From contig JBMFTM010000004.1 in assembly GCA_049967035.1 (NCBI GenBank), forward strand, positions 1 to 28,667: DNA of 28,667 nt, written 5' to 3'. The translations under genes were made by a program, and so were the position numbers. This DNA is from Acidifodinimicrobium sp049967035 (lineage in GTDB: Archaea; Nanobdellota; Nanobdellia; Parvarchaeales; Parvarchaeaceae). Below, one piece after another: positions 6,608 through 16,382 of this stretch. The notes beneath the pieces are model-generated. The model searched no databases. It saw only the letters and a program-made list of their open reading frames with translations, and was not told where the DNA came from. Numbering within the stretch: position 1 is the stretch's first letter; each line of letters starts with the position of its first letter.

Positions 6608-6759
6608 CTGGTGATTGATGTAAATAGAGTATCTACAAACTCGGTGTGTGCGGAGTGCCTTTTTTGGTACGATGAAAACACCTTTCCATTTGTAGACCAA
6701 ATGCAATTCGATGCTTTTCAAAAAAAAGCAGATGAGAGATATGAGTGCATATAAGAGAT

Positions 6760-6785
6760 GTTAATGCATGATGGACTCCAGATCC
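6760..6785 (+). other. 5' strand of the pre-16S processing stem
   Basis: These 26 bases pair with 8326-8352 over about 25 pairs, with one A-C mismatch (6771/8340) and one bulged T (8349). The core GGACTCCA is fully paired. The stem closes the whole 16S as a loop, as expected for archaeal pre-rRNA maturation. Confidence 0.88.
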
Positions 6786-6788
6786 ACA

Positions 6789-8292
<1,504 letters not shown>

Positions 8293-8325
8293 TAAAAATC
8301 ATGAAATGGAGGTTTAATTTTTAAC

Positions 8326-8352
8326 GGATTTGGAGTCCACCGTGCATTTAAC
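8326..8352 (+). other. 3' strand of the pre-16S processing stem
   Basis: It pairs with 6760-6785. It lies 34 bases after the 16S 3' end and 31 bases before the nrdJ start, so there is little room for a separate nrdJ promoter. Confidence 0.88.
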
Positions 8353-8383
8353 GCAGTAAGTTAGGGGATGGGATTTATTTGTT

Positions 8384-10666
8384 ATGATAGAATTGCCAAA
8401 GGAAACACTTGATTTCTTCGATGGAGACGAATTGAGAGCGAGACTATTCTATGAAAAATACTCCTTGTCGGATGAGAACGGTAATAGGCTTGAAAAAACT
8501 CCGGTAGAGATGTGGAGGAGGATTTCTAGAGAGTTGGCAAGCGTGGAAAAGAGCGCAGAAAAAAAGAAGAAATTTGAGGAGGAGTTTTACTGGTTGCTTG
8601 AAGACTTCAAGTTTGTTCCTGGCGGGAGGATCCTTTTTGGAGCCGGCTCAAAGCATAAGGCAACTTTACTTAACTGTTATTATCTTCCGATAAAAGATGA
8701 TTCAATAGAAGGTATATTCACGACCGCAAAGGAGATGGCTAGGACTTATTCTTATGGGGGTGGAGTAGGCATAGATATCTCAATTTTGAGGCCAAAAGGT
8801 TCTCCAGTTCACAATGCTGCTAGGTTTTCCACTGGTTCTGTTTCGTTCATGGAGTTATTTTCAGTTACAACAGGCACAATAGGTCAGACCGGAAGACGCG
8901 GCGCACTCATGATAACAATAGATGTATCCCACCCAGATATAGAGGACTTCATAGAATCAAAGAAAGACAAAAAGAGTATAAGGTATGCAAACATAAGTGT
9001 CAAAGTCTCAGATGACTTTATGAAGGCCGTAGAGGAAGACAAGCCTTATCTGTTACATTTTAAGAACGATAAAGTTGAATTCAACAGGGAAGTTAAGGCT
9101 AGAGACATTTGGAAGAGAATAATAGAGAATGCACTGACCACGGGCGACCCTGGTGTAATGTTTTGGGATAGAATGAAGAAAGAGTCCCCGACAGAGTATG
9201 ACGATAGGATGGCAATAAAAGGTACAAATCCTTGTTCTGAACAGCCTTTGGAGAACTATGGGGCTTGTGATTTGGGTGCGCTAAATTTGTCATATTTTGT
9301 TAAAAACAGATTCGAAAAGAATGCAGAGGTTGATTGGGATGCTTTAGATAGGACTATACGGCTTGGGGTAAGGTTTTTAGACAATGTATTGGATTACAGT
9401 TACGATAGACACGCGCTTAAGGAGCAGGCTGATGAAACAGTCTATGCGAGAAGAATAGGCCTGGGGTTCATGGGCCTCGCAGACATGCTGATAGGAATGG
9501 GCCTTAAGTATGATTCAGAGGAATCTATCAAATTCGTGGATTCTCTGATGAAAAGGATAAAAGAGACAGCATATGATGAAAGTGTGAACTTAGCCGTTGA
9601 GAAGGGTTCATTCCCAGCTTTTGTAGCAGAGAAGCATGTGTCTAGAGACTTTGTCAGCAGGCTTGACAAAAAAATAGTTAATAGAATCAAAAAGGAAGGC
9701 TTAAGAAACGCATGCATACTCACAGTTGCGCCAACCGGCTCTATATCAACAATGGCCGGCGTAAGCGGAGGAATAGAGCCTATATTTGCATTAAGCTATA
9801 CCAGAAGATCTGAGTCGCTTTCAGAAGGAAGTTTCGACGTGCTCGATCCATTTGTAAAGGAGTACATGGAGAGATTTGGGATAAAAGATATAAAGGACCT
9901 TCCAGATATCTTTGTAACAGCGCATAAGATAGATCCTATGCTTAGAGTAAAGATGCAGGCTACTATACAAAAGCACATAGATTCATCTATATCGTCCACG
10001 GTTAATCTGCAGTCTTCTGCTGGCTATGAGGTCGTTGATAAAATCTACAGGGAAGCGTGGAAGTTAGGTTGTAAATCTATAACAGTTTACAGAGAGGGTT
10101 CAAAGGAGGATATATTAAAAGCGAAAGACGAAGACAATGATAGTCTCAATAAAGTGGAAGAGAAGAGACTTAGTTCCGCCAATAAGCTGAACAGACCATA
10201 CATACTCCGCGGAACCACTATGAAGCTGCCTATAGCGGAAGGAAGTCTTTACATAACTATGAATAAAGACGATGACCACATAGAGGAAGTTTTCATTAGC
10301 CTTGGTCGTTCAGGCGAATCTGAGAAAGCGTACACAGAAGCTATAGGTAGGCTTATCAGCATATACCTTCAAGAGGGAGGGGATGTTGATAGGATTATCA
10401 AGACTTTGAAGGGAATAAAGGGCGGAAGCAGTACTTGGTTCAACGGAATGCAGATCTTCTCAGTTCCAGACGCTATATCGAAGGCGCTTGAGATGGAAGA
10501 GAAGGGAATAGACATAAACAAGGCGGGGAACCTTCATACTGTGATAAATCCTGAAAAATCTAAAAACGATGGGTTTTCAGTCTGTCCTGCATGTGGGCAG
10601 AAAACATTAGTGTTTGAGAATGGCTGCTATATCTGTAAAAACTGCGGCTACACTAAATGTGAGTGA
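8384..10666 (+). CDS. nrdJ: Adenosylcobalamin-dependent ribonucleotide reductase (class II)
   Basis: The enzyme reduces ribonucleotides to deoxyribonucleotides using adenosylcobalamin to make the active-site radical. The protein has 760 residues. Catalytic residues are visible: radical Cys284 with Asn282 and Glu286 in NPCSEQPL, and the reducing pair Cys98 (LNCYY) and Cys295 (GACDLGALNLS). APTGSISTMAGVSGG is the conserved substrate-site loop. The C terminus (about 732-760) has several Cys pairs (CPAC, CKNC and a final C), as in class II enzymes that pass electrons through a C-terminal tail. There is no N-terminal ATP cone of usual length. The gene follows the 16S rRNA closely and may depend on its transcript. 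No cobalamin genes or riboswitch were seen here. Confidence 0.95.
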   Translation: MIELPKETLDFFDGDELRARLFYEKYSLSDENGNRLEKTPVEMWRRISRELASVEKSAEKKKKFEEEFYWLLEDFKFVPGGRILFGAGSKHKATLLNCYYLPIKDDSIEGIFTTAKEMARTYSYGGGVGIDISILRPKGSPVHNAARFSTGSVSFMELFSVTTGTIGQTGRRGALMITIDVSHPDIEDFIESKKDKKSIRYANISVKVSDDFMKAVEEDKPYLLHFKNDKVEFNREVKARDIWKRIIENALTTGDPGVMFWDRMKKESPTEYDDRMAIKGTNPCSEQPLENYGACDLGALNLSYFVKNRFEKNAEVDWDALDRTIRLGVRFLDNVLDYSYDRHALKEQADETVYARRIGLGFMGLADMLIGMGLKYDSEESIKFVDSLMKRIKETAYDESVNLAVEKGSFPAFVAEKHVSRDFVSRLDKKIVNRIKKEGLRNACILTVAPTGSISTMAGVSGGIEPIFALSYTRRSESLSEGSFDVLDPFVKEYMERFGIKDIKDLPDIFVTAHKIDPMLRVKMQATIQKHIDSSISSTVNLQSSAGYEVVDKIYREAWKLGCKSITVYREGSKEDILKAKDEDNDSLNKVEEKRLSSANKLNRPYILRGTTMKLPIAEGSLYITMNKDDDHIEEVFISLGRSGESEKAYTEAIGRLISIYLQEGGDVDRIIKTLKGIKGGSSTWFNGMQIFSVPDAISKALEMEEKGIDINKAGNLHTVINPEKSKNDGFSVCPACGQKTLVFENGCYICKNCGYTKCE

Positions 10667-10675
10667 AAAGAAAGT

Positions 10676-10683
10676 TTTTAAAG
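10676..10683 (+). promoter_or_regulatory. TATA box of rpoL
   Basis: TTTTAAAG ends 22 bases before ATG 10706. It favours that ATG over the in-frame GTG at 10691. Confidence 0.6.
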
Positions 10684-10705
10684 CATTGAGGTGGTTATTA
10701 ATCTA

Positions 10706-10981
10706 ATGGATATTGAAATTTTGGAGAAGACTGACGATAGCATAAAATTTAGAGTCAAAGGTGGATCTCAATCCATTCTGAATCTATTGAAGGCCGAAGG
10801 CGAAGAAATCGAAGGAGTTTCATTTATAGGCTTTGCAATGGAGCACCCTCTTGAAAGGTCTTCTGTGCTCGTTGTGAAATCTGAAGGAAAAGAGATAGAT
10901 AAAATATTCAAGAAGATTATAGATAAAACTTTGTCCGATATCGAGAAATTAAAGAAAGAATTTGATAGCGAGCTCAAGTAG
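10706..10981 (+). CDS. rpoL: DNA-directed RNA polymerase subunit L (Rpb11-like)
   Basis: RpoL pairs with RpoD as the alpha-like assembly platform of archaeal RNA polymerase. The protein has 91 residues, typical for the family. It starts with MDIEILEKTDDSIKFRV, has the LNLLKAEGEE helix after the first strands, and the family's EHPL motif at about residues 48-51, followed by a long charged C-terminal helix. The start is chosen at ATG 10706 by comparison with the family's start and by TATA spacing. A signal peptidase gene follows after six bases, probably on the same mRNA. Confidence 0.92.
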   Translation: MDIEILEKTDDSIKFRVKGGSQSILNLLKAEGEEIEGVSFIGFAMEHPLERSSVLVVKSEGKEIDKIFKKIIDKTLSDIEKLKKEFDSELK

Positions 10982-10987
10982 CTTTCT

Positions 10988-11581
10988 ATGGGCGATCAGA
11001 AGCCAGTTACAAAAAAGAATGAACCAGTCTTATTCTTAAGGAATGTGATTCTTGGAGAGAATATCTATTCTTTGATTTTTTATCTAGTCGTGTTTTATGT
11101 CCTGCTTGTGTATGTAGTCTTTCCATCAGTATACGCTTTTACCCCCATAAGTGATATAAGCGCTGTGATATCGCCGAGCATGGTGCACCAGCAGCCTCAG
11201 ATAAACTTAACATACTATGGATGGCTTTATTCCCATGGTTTTAACAGATCCCAAGTCGCTGAATGGCCGTTTCCGGACGGGTTGCCCGTTGGTTCCCTAG
11301 CGATAGCTTACAAAGTTCCCGCAGCTGATATAAAGGTCGGCGATATTATCATATACAAAGCTTATGTGAACGGCGAATACATAGACGTTATACATAGAGT
11401 GGTGAATGAGACTGTTATAGATGGAATTTATCGCTTCACTACAAAGGGTGATGCAAATCCGTATCCTTTAAGCTTTGAATATAACATCCCCTACCAAGAT
11501 GTAGTAGGGAAAGTAGTTGTAGTGATCCCCTACCTTGGCTACCCCAGATATCTAGTTTATCTTCTATCTAGCAGCTTGTGA
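10988..11581 (+). CDS. Archaeal-type signal peptidase I (Ser/His/Asp, S26B)
   Basis: This membrane protease would remove signal peptides from exported proteins such as those at 107 and 19467. It has 197 residues. A transmembrane helix spans about 27-49. The nucleophile is Ser64 in the motif SPSM, the base is His136 in VIHRVV (bacterial enzymes have Lys), and Asp155 lies in TKGDAN. A hydrophobic segment at about 179-195 may be a second membrane contact. An insertion of about 35 residues lies between the Ser motif and the beta core (about 66-102). The gene starts six bases after rpoL and ends three bases before the convergent debranching enzyme gene. Confidence 0.9.
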   Translation: MGDQKPVTKKNEPVLFLRNVILGENIYSLIFYLVVFYVLLVYVVFPSVYAFTPISDISAVISPSMVHQQPQINLTYYGWLYSHGFNRSQVAEWPFPDGLPVGSLAIAYKVPAADIKVGDIIIYKAYVNGEYIDVIHRVVNETVIDGIYRFTTKGDANPYPLSFEYNIPYQDVVGKVVVVIPYLGYPRYLVYLLSSSL

Positions 11582-11584
11582 AGC

Positions 11585-13471
11585 TCAAATGTCTATAACC
11601 AGCTTTTCGCCTTCCTTAGATATTGGTAGATCTGATGAGACTTTCCCATCTTTGAATTCCAGTTTTACCCTCTTGCCAAGAGCTGTGAGATTTCTGTAGA
11701 AGGTTAAATTTGCAGGTGGTTGGTCTATCAATAATCTCCTTTCAACCTCGTCTACTCTTACTCCGATGAAATAATCATCGATTATTCGTGGGATCATTCC
11801 AATAGACCAGGCTTGTGAAACACACCCCTGCGGTTTACCGTTTGGTTCAAATATTTCATTTATTCTTGAGGAGCATTGGACATCGAAATTCTTTTTCTTT
11901 ATAATACTGATGATGTCTCTTCCTAAATTGTAGTCCTTAAGTTTGAATGCAACTCCCGCTGCAATAGATGAAAGGAAAGGCCATACAGCACCATTTTGGT
12001 AGCCTTTCGGATCGAATGAGTGGTCTGTCTTCGCCACAGACAGCACACCATAATCTGTCAATAGATTTTGTTTTAAATTATCAATCACAATGTTGTTTAG
12101 CTCCTCATCTGAGTCCAAAAGGAAGGGCACAAAAAGTTGGTTAGCAGAGTTTATATCCTTGTTTAACTGGTCTGACAGGTAAGACCTGCGCTTGAACTGC
12201 CCAAGTCCATTTCTGAGTTTGTCTATTATATCAGGAATCCTTGTATCTTCCTTTCCATATGCTCTCTCTATTCTTATCAAATCCTGCATTGCACGCAACC
12301 ATAATGCTTGTATCTCTATAGAGTATTCCCGGTCCATTGAATCCATCCACGTTTCTCTGCCTTTATCATGTATGAAATTCCCTTCTAATCTGTTTTTCAT
12401 TATGTATACGAATTTATTTAGCCATGGATCTAAACTGAGCAGAGTCTGGGTATCACCAGTCTTTAAGTAATAGTCAAGAACGTCAATTATCAAAAGTGGC
12501 ATTGTATCCATTGGGAATAAGCTTGACCCTGCTATGTTAGGAACACCCTTATCGCTGGATAATGCAACTATATTTTTAATCACGTCCCTTACAAAGTTTG
12601 GCTGGTTTATGTTTATGAATGAAGGCAAGATAAAGAGTGCATCCCTGATCCAAAACTGGTTGAAGTAAGGGAAACCCGCGTATATTTTTTTCTTCTGTAG
12701 GTTTACATATGAGAAAAGTGAATCTATAACGTCTTTCATGAAATTTCTGTCAAACACGTCTCCATAACCGTATGAGTCGCATATTATACTTATCAAGTCA
12801 TTGTAGTCCTTGCTTATCCTAAGCCTGCTGCTAATCGCTCCGAGTATCATGTCCTCTTCCATCTTTTGCGTGCTGAATATTATATTGAACTCTTCCCCTT
12901 CTTTCAAAGACGCCTTTATTATTCCAGGTATGAACTTATTTTGTTCGCTTGCATCGTCGAAATACTTGCTAAATCCCTTACTTCGAGCATATTCTCCGGG
13001 GGCATGTTTTCCATAAATCGGAGAGTAATTGAAATCACCCCGGTTGAAGTAGACATAGAGTGTTCTATCTTTGTATCCAACCTTGAATCCATTTCTGATT
13101 ACCTCTAAATTGTAGGTTTTATCCGGTATGTAGTTCTCCTCTCTTTTTCTTATGTTTACTCCTATCTCTGCCTCAACATCGGAGTAAGCGCTTGACTTTA
13201 GAGTCACTATGACTTGATTATCCGAGCAAAATACGTCTTCGGATGCATTGATATTGCCGACTTTATAATCATATCGCTCTAATTGCGTATTATATATCTG
13301 GAATGCATTAACGTTTTTGGAGGACAAATACTCGCCATTTACTTTGAAGGCAAAGTAATCGACTAATTTTGTGTCTTCATTCCATATCCCGCACCATTTA
13401 GACCCGAATTCACCATCGTTGAATCTGAATATAAACATCCCATTCTTGGACAGAACATTTACCTTATCCAT
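11585..13471 (-). CDS. Amylo-alpha-1,6-glucosidase / glycogen debranching enzyme (GDE_C, GH133-like)
   Basis: The enzyme is expected to hydrolyse alpha-1,6 branch points in glycogen-like glucans. The protein has 628 residues. Residues 1 to about 215 form a beta-rich N-terminal domain; about 230-600 are the (alpha/alpha)6 barrel. Family motifs are AGFPYFNQFWIRDALF (265-280), ETWMDS (373-378, acidic catalytic candidates), EIQALW (387-392), YQNGAVWPFL (491-500) and GCVSQAWS (549-556). There is no signal peptide, so it is cytoplasmic. It is convergent with the signal peptidase gene, with only three bases between the stops, and divergent from the SecB-like gene. No other glycogen gene is in the window. 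Trehalase or other six-hairpin glycosidases are less likely given these motifs. Confidence 0.88.
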   Translation of the reverse strand: MDKVNVLSKNGMFIFRFNDGEFGSKWCGIWNEDTKLVDYFAFKVNGEYLSSKNVNAFQIYNTQLERYDYKVGNINASEDVFCSDNQVIVTLKSSAYSDVEAEIGVNIRKREENYIPDKTYNLEVIRNGFKVGYKDRTLYVYFNRGDFNYSPIYGKHAPGEYARSKGFSKYFDDASEQNKFIPGIIKASLKEGEEFNIIFSTQKMEEDMILGAISSRLRISKDYNDLISIICDSYGYGDVFDRNFMKDVIDSLFSYVNLQKKKIYAGFPYFNQFWIRDALFILPSFININQPNFVRDVIKNIVALSSDKGVPNIAGSSLFPMDTMPLLIIDVLDYYLKTGDTQTLLSLDPWLNKFVYIMKNRLEGNFIHDKGRETWMDSMDREYSIEIQALWLRAMQDLIRIERAYGKEDTRIPDIIDKLRNGLGQFKRRSYLSDQLNKDINSANQLFVPFLLDSDEELNNIVIDNLKQNLLTDYGVLSVAKTDHSFDPKGYQNGAVWPFLSSIAAGVAFKLKDYNLGRDIISIIKKKNFDVQCSSRINEIFEPNGKPQGCVSQAWSIGMIPRIIDDYFIGVRVDEVERRLLIDQPPANLTFYRNLTALGKRVKLEFKDGKVSSDLPISKEGEKLVIDI

Positions 13472-13493
13472 TAGAACTGTAATGCATTTATCA

Positions 13494-13501
13494 TTTTAAT
13501 T
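13494..13501 (-). promoter_or_regulatory. TATA box of the debranching enzyme gene
   Basis: The minus strand reads AATTAAAA, ending 22 bases before the ATG whose first base is 13471. Confidence 0.5.
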
Positions 13502-13522
13502 GTTTTTTGGCCGAGCAAAAGC

Positions 13523-13530
13523 TTTAAATA
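13523..13530 (+). promoter_or_regulatory. TATA box of the SecB-like gene
   Basis: TTTAAATA, preceded by an A-rich GC step typical of a BRE, ends 21 bases before ATG 13552. Confidence 0.65.
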
Positions 13531-13551
13531 GATTAGTTCATATTAAGTGTA

Positions 13552-13995
13552 ATGATAATCGGATATCAATTGTCAAAGATAGAAGCTGAGAGGAATGACA
13601 ACGTTATTCCACAGGATCCTATAGAGATCTCTTACAAGGCAACCACGAAGAGTGTGGGCAAGGATCAAAATTCTAAGACCTTGAGGTTTATTTTTGACTA
13701 TCAAGTTGACCTGAAAGATAGCAAAGATAACAAAGTCGGAAAGATATACATGGAAGGGAGTGTAATCTACGCTGGTGAAGGGATAGAAGAAGCTTATAAA
13801 AAGCTGACCGAGACTGGTGTGATGCAGCAGGACATACAACAGGAAGTGATGCAGGCGATCAGTAACATGACAATAGTAGAGGCGATGCAAATAAGTAAAA
13901 CTTTGAACTTGCCACCTATAATAAAGCTCCCAGAGTTGACTTCAAGCAGTCCAGAACCTCAGAAAGAAGATAAGAAATCATCAAAGAATAAATGA
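13552..13995 (+). CDS. SecB-like archaeal protein
   Basis: The protein has 147 residues and no signal peptide. The N-terminal part is beta-rich (TLRFIFDYQVDLKDSKD, then KIYMEGSVIYAGE), and a helix follows with AISNMTIVEAMQISKTLNLP and PIIKLPEL. This layout, strands then a helix ending in LPPxIxLP, is that of small archaeal proteins related to the export chaperone SecB. The last 20 residues are polar and probably disordered. It sits just upstream of grpE, dnaK and dnaJ, which fits a chaperone role, but grpE has its own TATA box, so shared control is unproven. The family assignment is from memory of the pattern and is moderate. Confidence 0.6.
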   Translation: MIIGYQLSKIEAERNDNVIPQDPIEISYKATTKSVGKDQNSKTLRFIFDYQVDLKDSKDNKVGKIYMEGSVIYAGEGIEEAYKKLTETGVMQQDIQQEVMQAISNMTIVEAMQISKTLNLPPIIKLPELTSSSPEPQKEDKKSSKNK

Positions 13996-14023
13996 TAGTC
14001 AGTTTTACATAGAAATACCGATA

Positions 14024-14031
14024 TATTTATA
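14024..14031 (+). promoter_or_regulatory. TATA box of the grpE-dnaK operon
   Basis: TATTTATA ends 25 bases before the grpE ATG. Another AT-rich run (14035-14055) follows. No clear heat-shock operator repeat was seen. Confidence 0.5.
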
Positions 14032-14056
14032 GGGTATATTCAATCTTATTTTATTT

Positions 14057-14497
14057 ATGGCCGAAGAACCAATCAAACCTGAGCAGGAAGCAAATAATGA
14101 ACCAGAGGACTACAAGTCAAAATATTTATATTTGCTTGCTGAGATGGATAACTATAGAAAAATTAGGGATAAAGAGAGGGAGCAGTATTCCAAGTTTTCG
14201 AATGAGGTGCTTATGACAGCTTTGCTGAAAGTTTTGGACGACTTCGAGAGCGTTCTTAGAGCCGGAGAAGATGAAAAGGTGAAATTGCTTTATAATTCAC
14301 TTATGAATACTTTATCTTCTTTCGGCTTGAAGAGACTACAAGTTATTGGTGCAAAGTTTTCACCGGATATAGCTGAGTCTGTATCTACGGAGGAAGTTGA
14401 AGAAGGGAAGAAAGGGCTCGTGTTGGAGGAAATCCAGGCGGGCTATGAACTTAACGGGAAAATAATAAGATACCCGAAGGTGAAGGTGGGGATATGA
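14057..14497 (+). CDS. grpE: GrpE nucleotide exchange factor
   Basis: GrpE releases ADP from DnaK. The protein has 146 residues, short for the family. The acidic N terminus (1-20) is disordered, followed by a long helix with YLYLLAEMDNYRKIRDKERE (about 25-44), which carries the family's AE.DNYRKR pattern. The helical pair and the C-terminal small beta domain end in ELNGKIIRYPKVKV, where most GrpE proteins have Y...R.LRPA.V.V. The stop overlaps the dnaK start (ATGA at 14494-14497), so the two are translationally coupled. Archaeal Hsp70 systems are held to be of bacterial origin. Confidence 0.93.
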   Translation: MAEEPIKPEQEANNEPEDYKSKYLYLLAEMDNYRKIRDKEREQYSKFSNEVLMTALLKVLDDFESVLRAGEDEKVKLLYNSLMNTLSSFGLKRLQVIGAKFSPDIAESVSTEEVEEGKKGLVLEEIQAGYELNGKIIRYPKVKVGI

Positions 14498-16335
14498 GTG
14501 CTAAGGAAAGGATAATAGGAATAGATTTAGGAACATCTAATTCGCAGGCGGCTATTGTGATGGCGGGCAGGCCTACGATAATACCAAGCGCAGAAGGCGC
14601 AACAGTCGCCGGCAAAATGTTTCCATCAGTAGTTTCTTTCTTGAAGGACGGGACGATTCTTGTAGGAGAACCAGCAAGAAGACAGGCAGTCTCAAATCCA
14701 AATAATACGATTTTTGCTGCGAAGCGTAAGATGGGCACTGATTTCAAGTATAAGATATTCGATAAAGAGTACACTCCGCAGCAGATATCTGCTTTTATCC
14801 TACAAAAAATAAAGCGGGATGCAGAAGCATTTTTAGGTGGAGAAGTTAAGAAAGCTGTGATAACTGTGCCTGCTTATTTCAATGACAATCAAAGACAGGC
14901 TACTAAAGACGCTGGCGCAATAGCTGGATTGGACGTTGTTAGGATAATAAATGAGCCAACGGCTGCGGCAATGGCGTATGGTTTGGATAAGTCAGCCGAT
15001 GTGAAGGTCCTTGTTTATGATCTAGGAGGTGGAACTCTAGATGTCACAGTGATGGACATCTCCAACGGTACTTTTGAAGTCCTATCGACTTCTGGAGACA
15101 CACAACTTGGCGGCGTAGACATGGATAACGCCCTCGTGGATTACATAGTCAATGATTTTGCAACAAGAGAGGGCATAGATCTCAAAAAGGATAATGTAGC
15201 CATGCAAAGGATAAAGGAAGCCGCTGAAAAGGCAAAGATAGAGCTTTCGACAGTTCTTGAAACTGAGATAAATCTGCCTTATATAACAATAACACAGGAT
15301 GGGCCGAAGAATCTGATAATGAAGATATCGAGGGCGAAGCTGGAAAGCTTAGTAGCGCCTATAATAGAGAGATCTAGAAAATCTATAGACACCGCAATTT
15401 CAGACGCAAAAATTGATAAGTCTGACATAGCAAAGATAATTCTTGTAGGTGGACCGACTAGGATGCCTATAGTTCAAAAATTCTTAACAGACATTTTTGG
15501 GGAAAAGATAGAGCGTGGAGTTGACCCCATGGAAGCAGTAGCGATGGGAGCTGCTATACAAGGGGCGGTGCTTGCAGGAGAGATAAAGGACATTGTGCTT
15601 TTGGATGTTACTCCATTAACGTTGGGCGTGGAAACCTTGGGCGGCTTGGTGACACCTATAATAGAGAGGAATACAACAATACCGTTTAAAGCGAGCAAAA
15701 TATTCTCTACAGCCGATGATTATCAGACAACTGTGACTATAAATGTGCTACAAGGAGAGAGGCCTCTTGCGAAGGATAACATAAGCCTAGGGATGTTTAA
15801 TTTGACGGGAATACCGCCTGCGCCGAGGGGGGTTCCGCAGATAGAGGTAGAGTTTGACATAGATGCAAACGGGATATTGAATGTATCTGCAAAAGACTTA
15901 GCAACTGGGAAATCTCAAAAGATAACTATAACTGCGCCTAACAAGCTTTCCAAGGATCAGATAGAAAAGATGGTTAAGGAAGCCAAAGAAAATGAGCAGT
16001 TGGACAAGGAGAATAGGGAGAAAGTAGAGCAAAAGAATGAAGTTTCCACTCTAGCATACTCGCTGGAAAGGACTATCTCTGAGTTTAAGGATAAGATCAG
16101 TGAAGAGGATAAGAAAGAGGCTCAGGAGATAATACAAAAGACTAAAGAAGACGTCAATAAAGAGGACTTAGAGGCTATTAGAGAGGACAAAGATAAGCTT
16201 ACTGCAGTGATCGATAGAATCGGCAAGACAATTTATCAGTCTACCAAGCCTAATGGCGGGGAAAGTGGCCCACAGGAATCGGGAAGTGGGGATGATGCAG
16301 GTAAAGGCGATAGTGGTGGCGGATCAGCCAACTGA
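14494..16335 (+). CDS. dnaK: Chaperone DnaK (Hsp70)
   Basis: This ATP-dependent chaperone has 613 residues, the normal bacterial-type length. The ATPase domain has IGIDLGTSNSQ (about 8-18), PAYFNDNQRQATKDAG, INEPTAAAMAYG, VYDLGGGTLDVTVM and LVGGPTRMP. The GTSNS variant replaces the common GTTNS. The peptide-binding domain contains LLDVTPLTLGVET and NGILNVSAKD. The helical lid follows, and the tail is Gly/Ser/Asp-rich (GGESGPQESGSGDD) and probably disordered. It is coupled to grpE by overlapping codons and followed by dnaJ after 47 bases. It is cytoplasmic and works with GrpE and DnaJ. Confidence 0.97.
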   Translation: MSAKERIIGIDLGTSNSQAAIVMAGRPTIIPSAEGATVAGKMFPSVVSFLKDGTILVGEPARRQAVSNPNNTIFAAKRKMGTDFKYKIFDKEYTPQQISAFILQKIKRDAEAFLGGEVKKAVITVPAYFNDNQRQATKDAGAIAGLDVVRIINEPTAAAMAYGLDKSADVKVLVYDLGGGTLDVTVMDISNGTFEVLSTSGDTQLGGVDMDNALVDYIVNDFATREGIDLKKDNVAMQRIKEAAEKAKIELSTVLETEINLPYITITQDGPKNLIMKISRAKLESLVAPIIERSRKSIDTAISDAKIDKSDIAKIILVGGPTRMPIVQKFLTDIFGEKIERGVDPMEAVAMGAAIQGAVLAGEIKDIVLLDVTPLTLGVETLGGLVTPIIERNTTIPFKASKIFSTADDYQTTVTINVLQGERPLAKDNISLGMFNLTGIPPAPRGVPQIEVEFDIDANGILNVSAKDLATGKSQKITITAPNKLSKDQIEKMVKEAKENEQLDKENREKVEQKNEVSTLAYSLERTISEFKDKISEEDKKEAQEIIQKTKEDVNKEDLEAIREDKDKLTAVIDRIGKTIYQSTKPNGGESGPQESGSGDDAGKGDSGGGSAN

Positions 16336-16382
16336 TTGTATTCATATTTAATGCCGCCTTTTCTTATTATATTTATTGAAAT

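Larger units (their letters stand above)
6497..6788 (+). other. Spacer and pre-16S leader
   Basis: This 292-base stretch holds the rRNA promoter (6600-6607), the leader and the 5' strand of the processing stem (6760-6785). A small perfect hairpin CATTTG-TAGAC-CAAATG lies at 6687-6703 within the leader. A 77-codon open frame (6521-6754) runs across it, but I do not call it a gene. Confidence 0.6.

Noticed and set aside
6521..6754. Open frame of 77 codons between aIF1A and 16S rRNA
   Set aside because: It starts with TTG, has no TATA box or ribosome-binding site at the usual distance, resembles no family I know, and overlaps the probable rRNA promoter at 6600-6607 and the leader.
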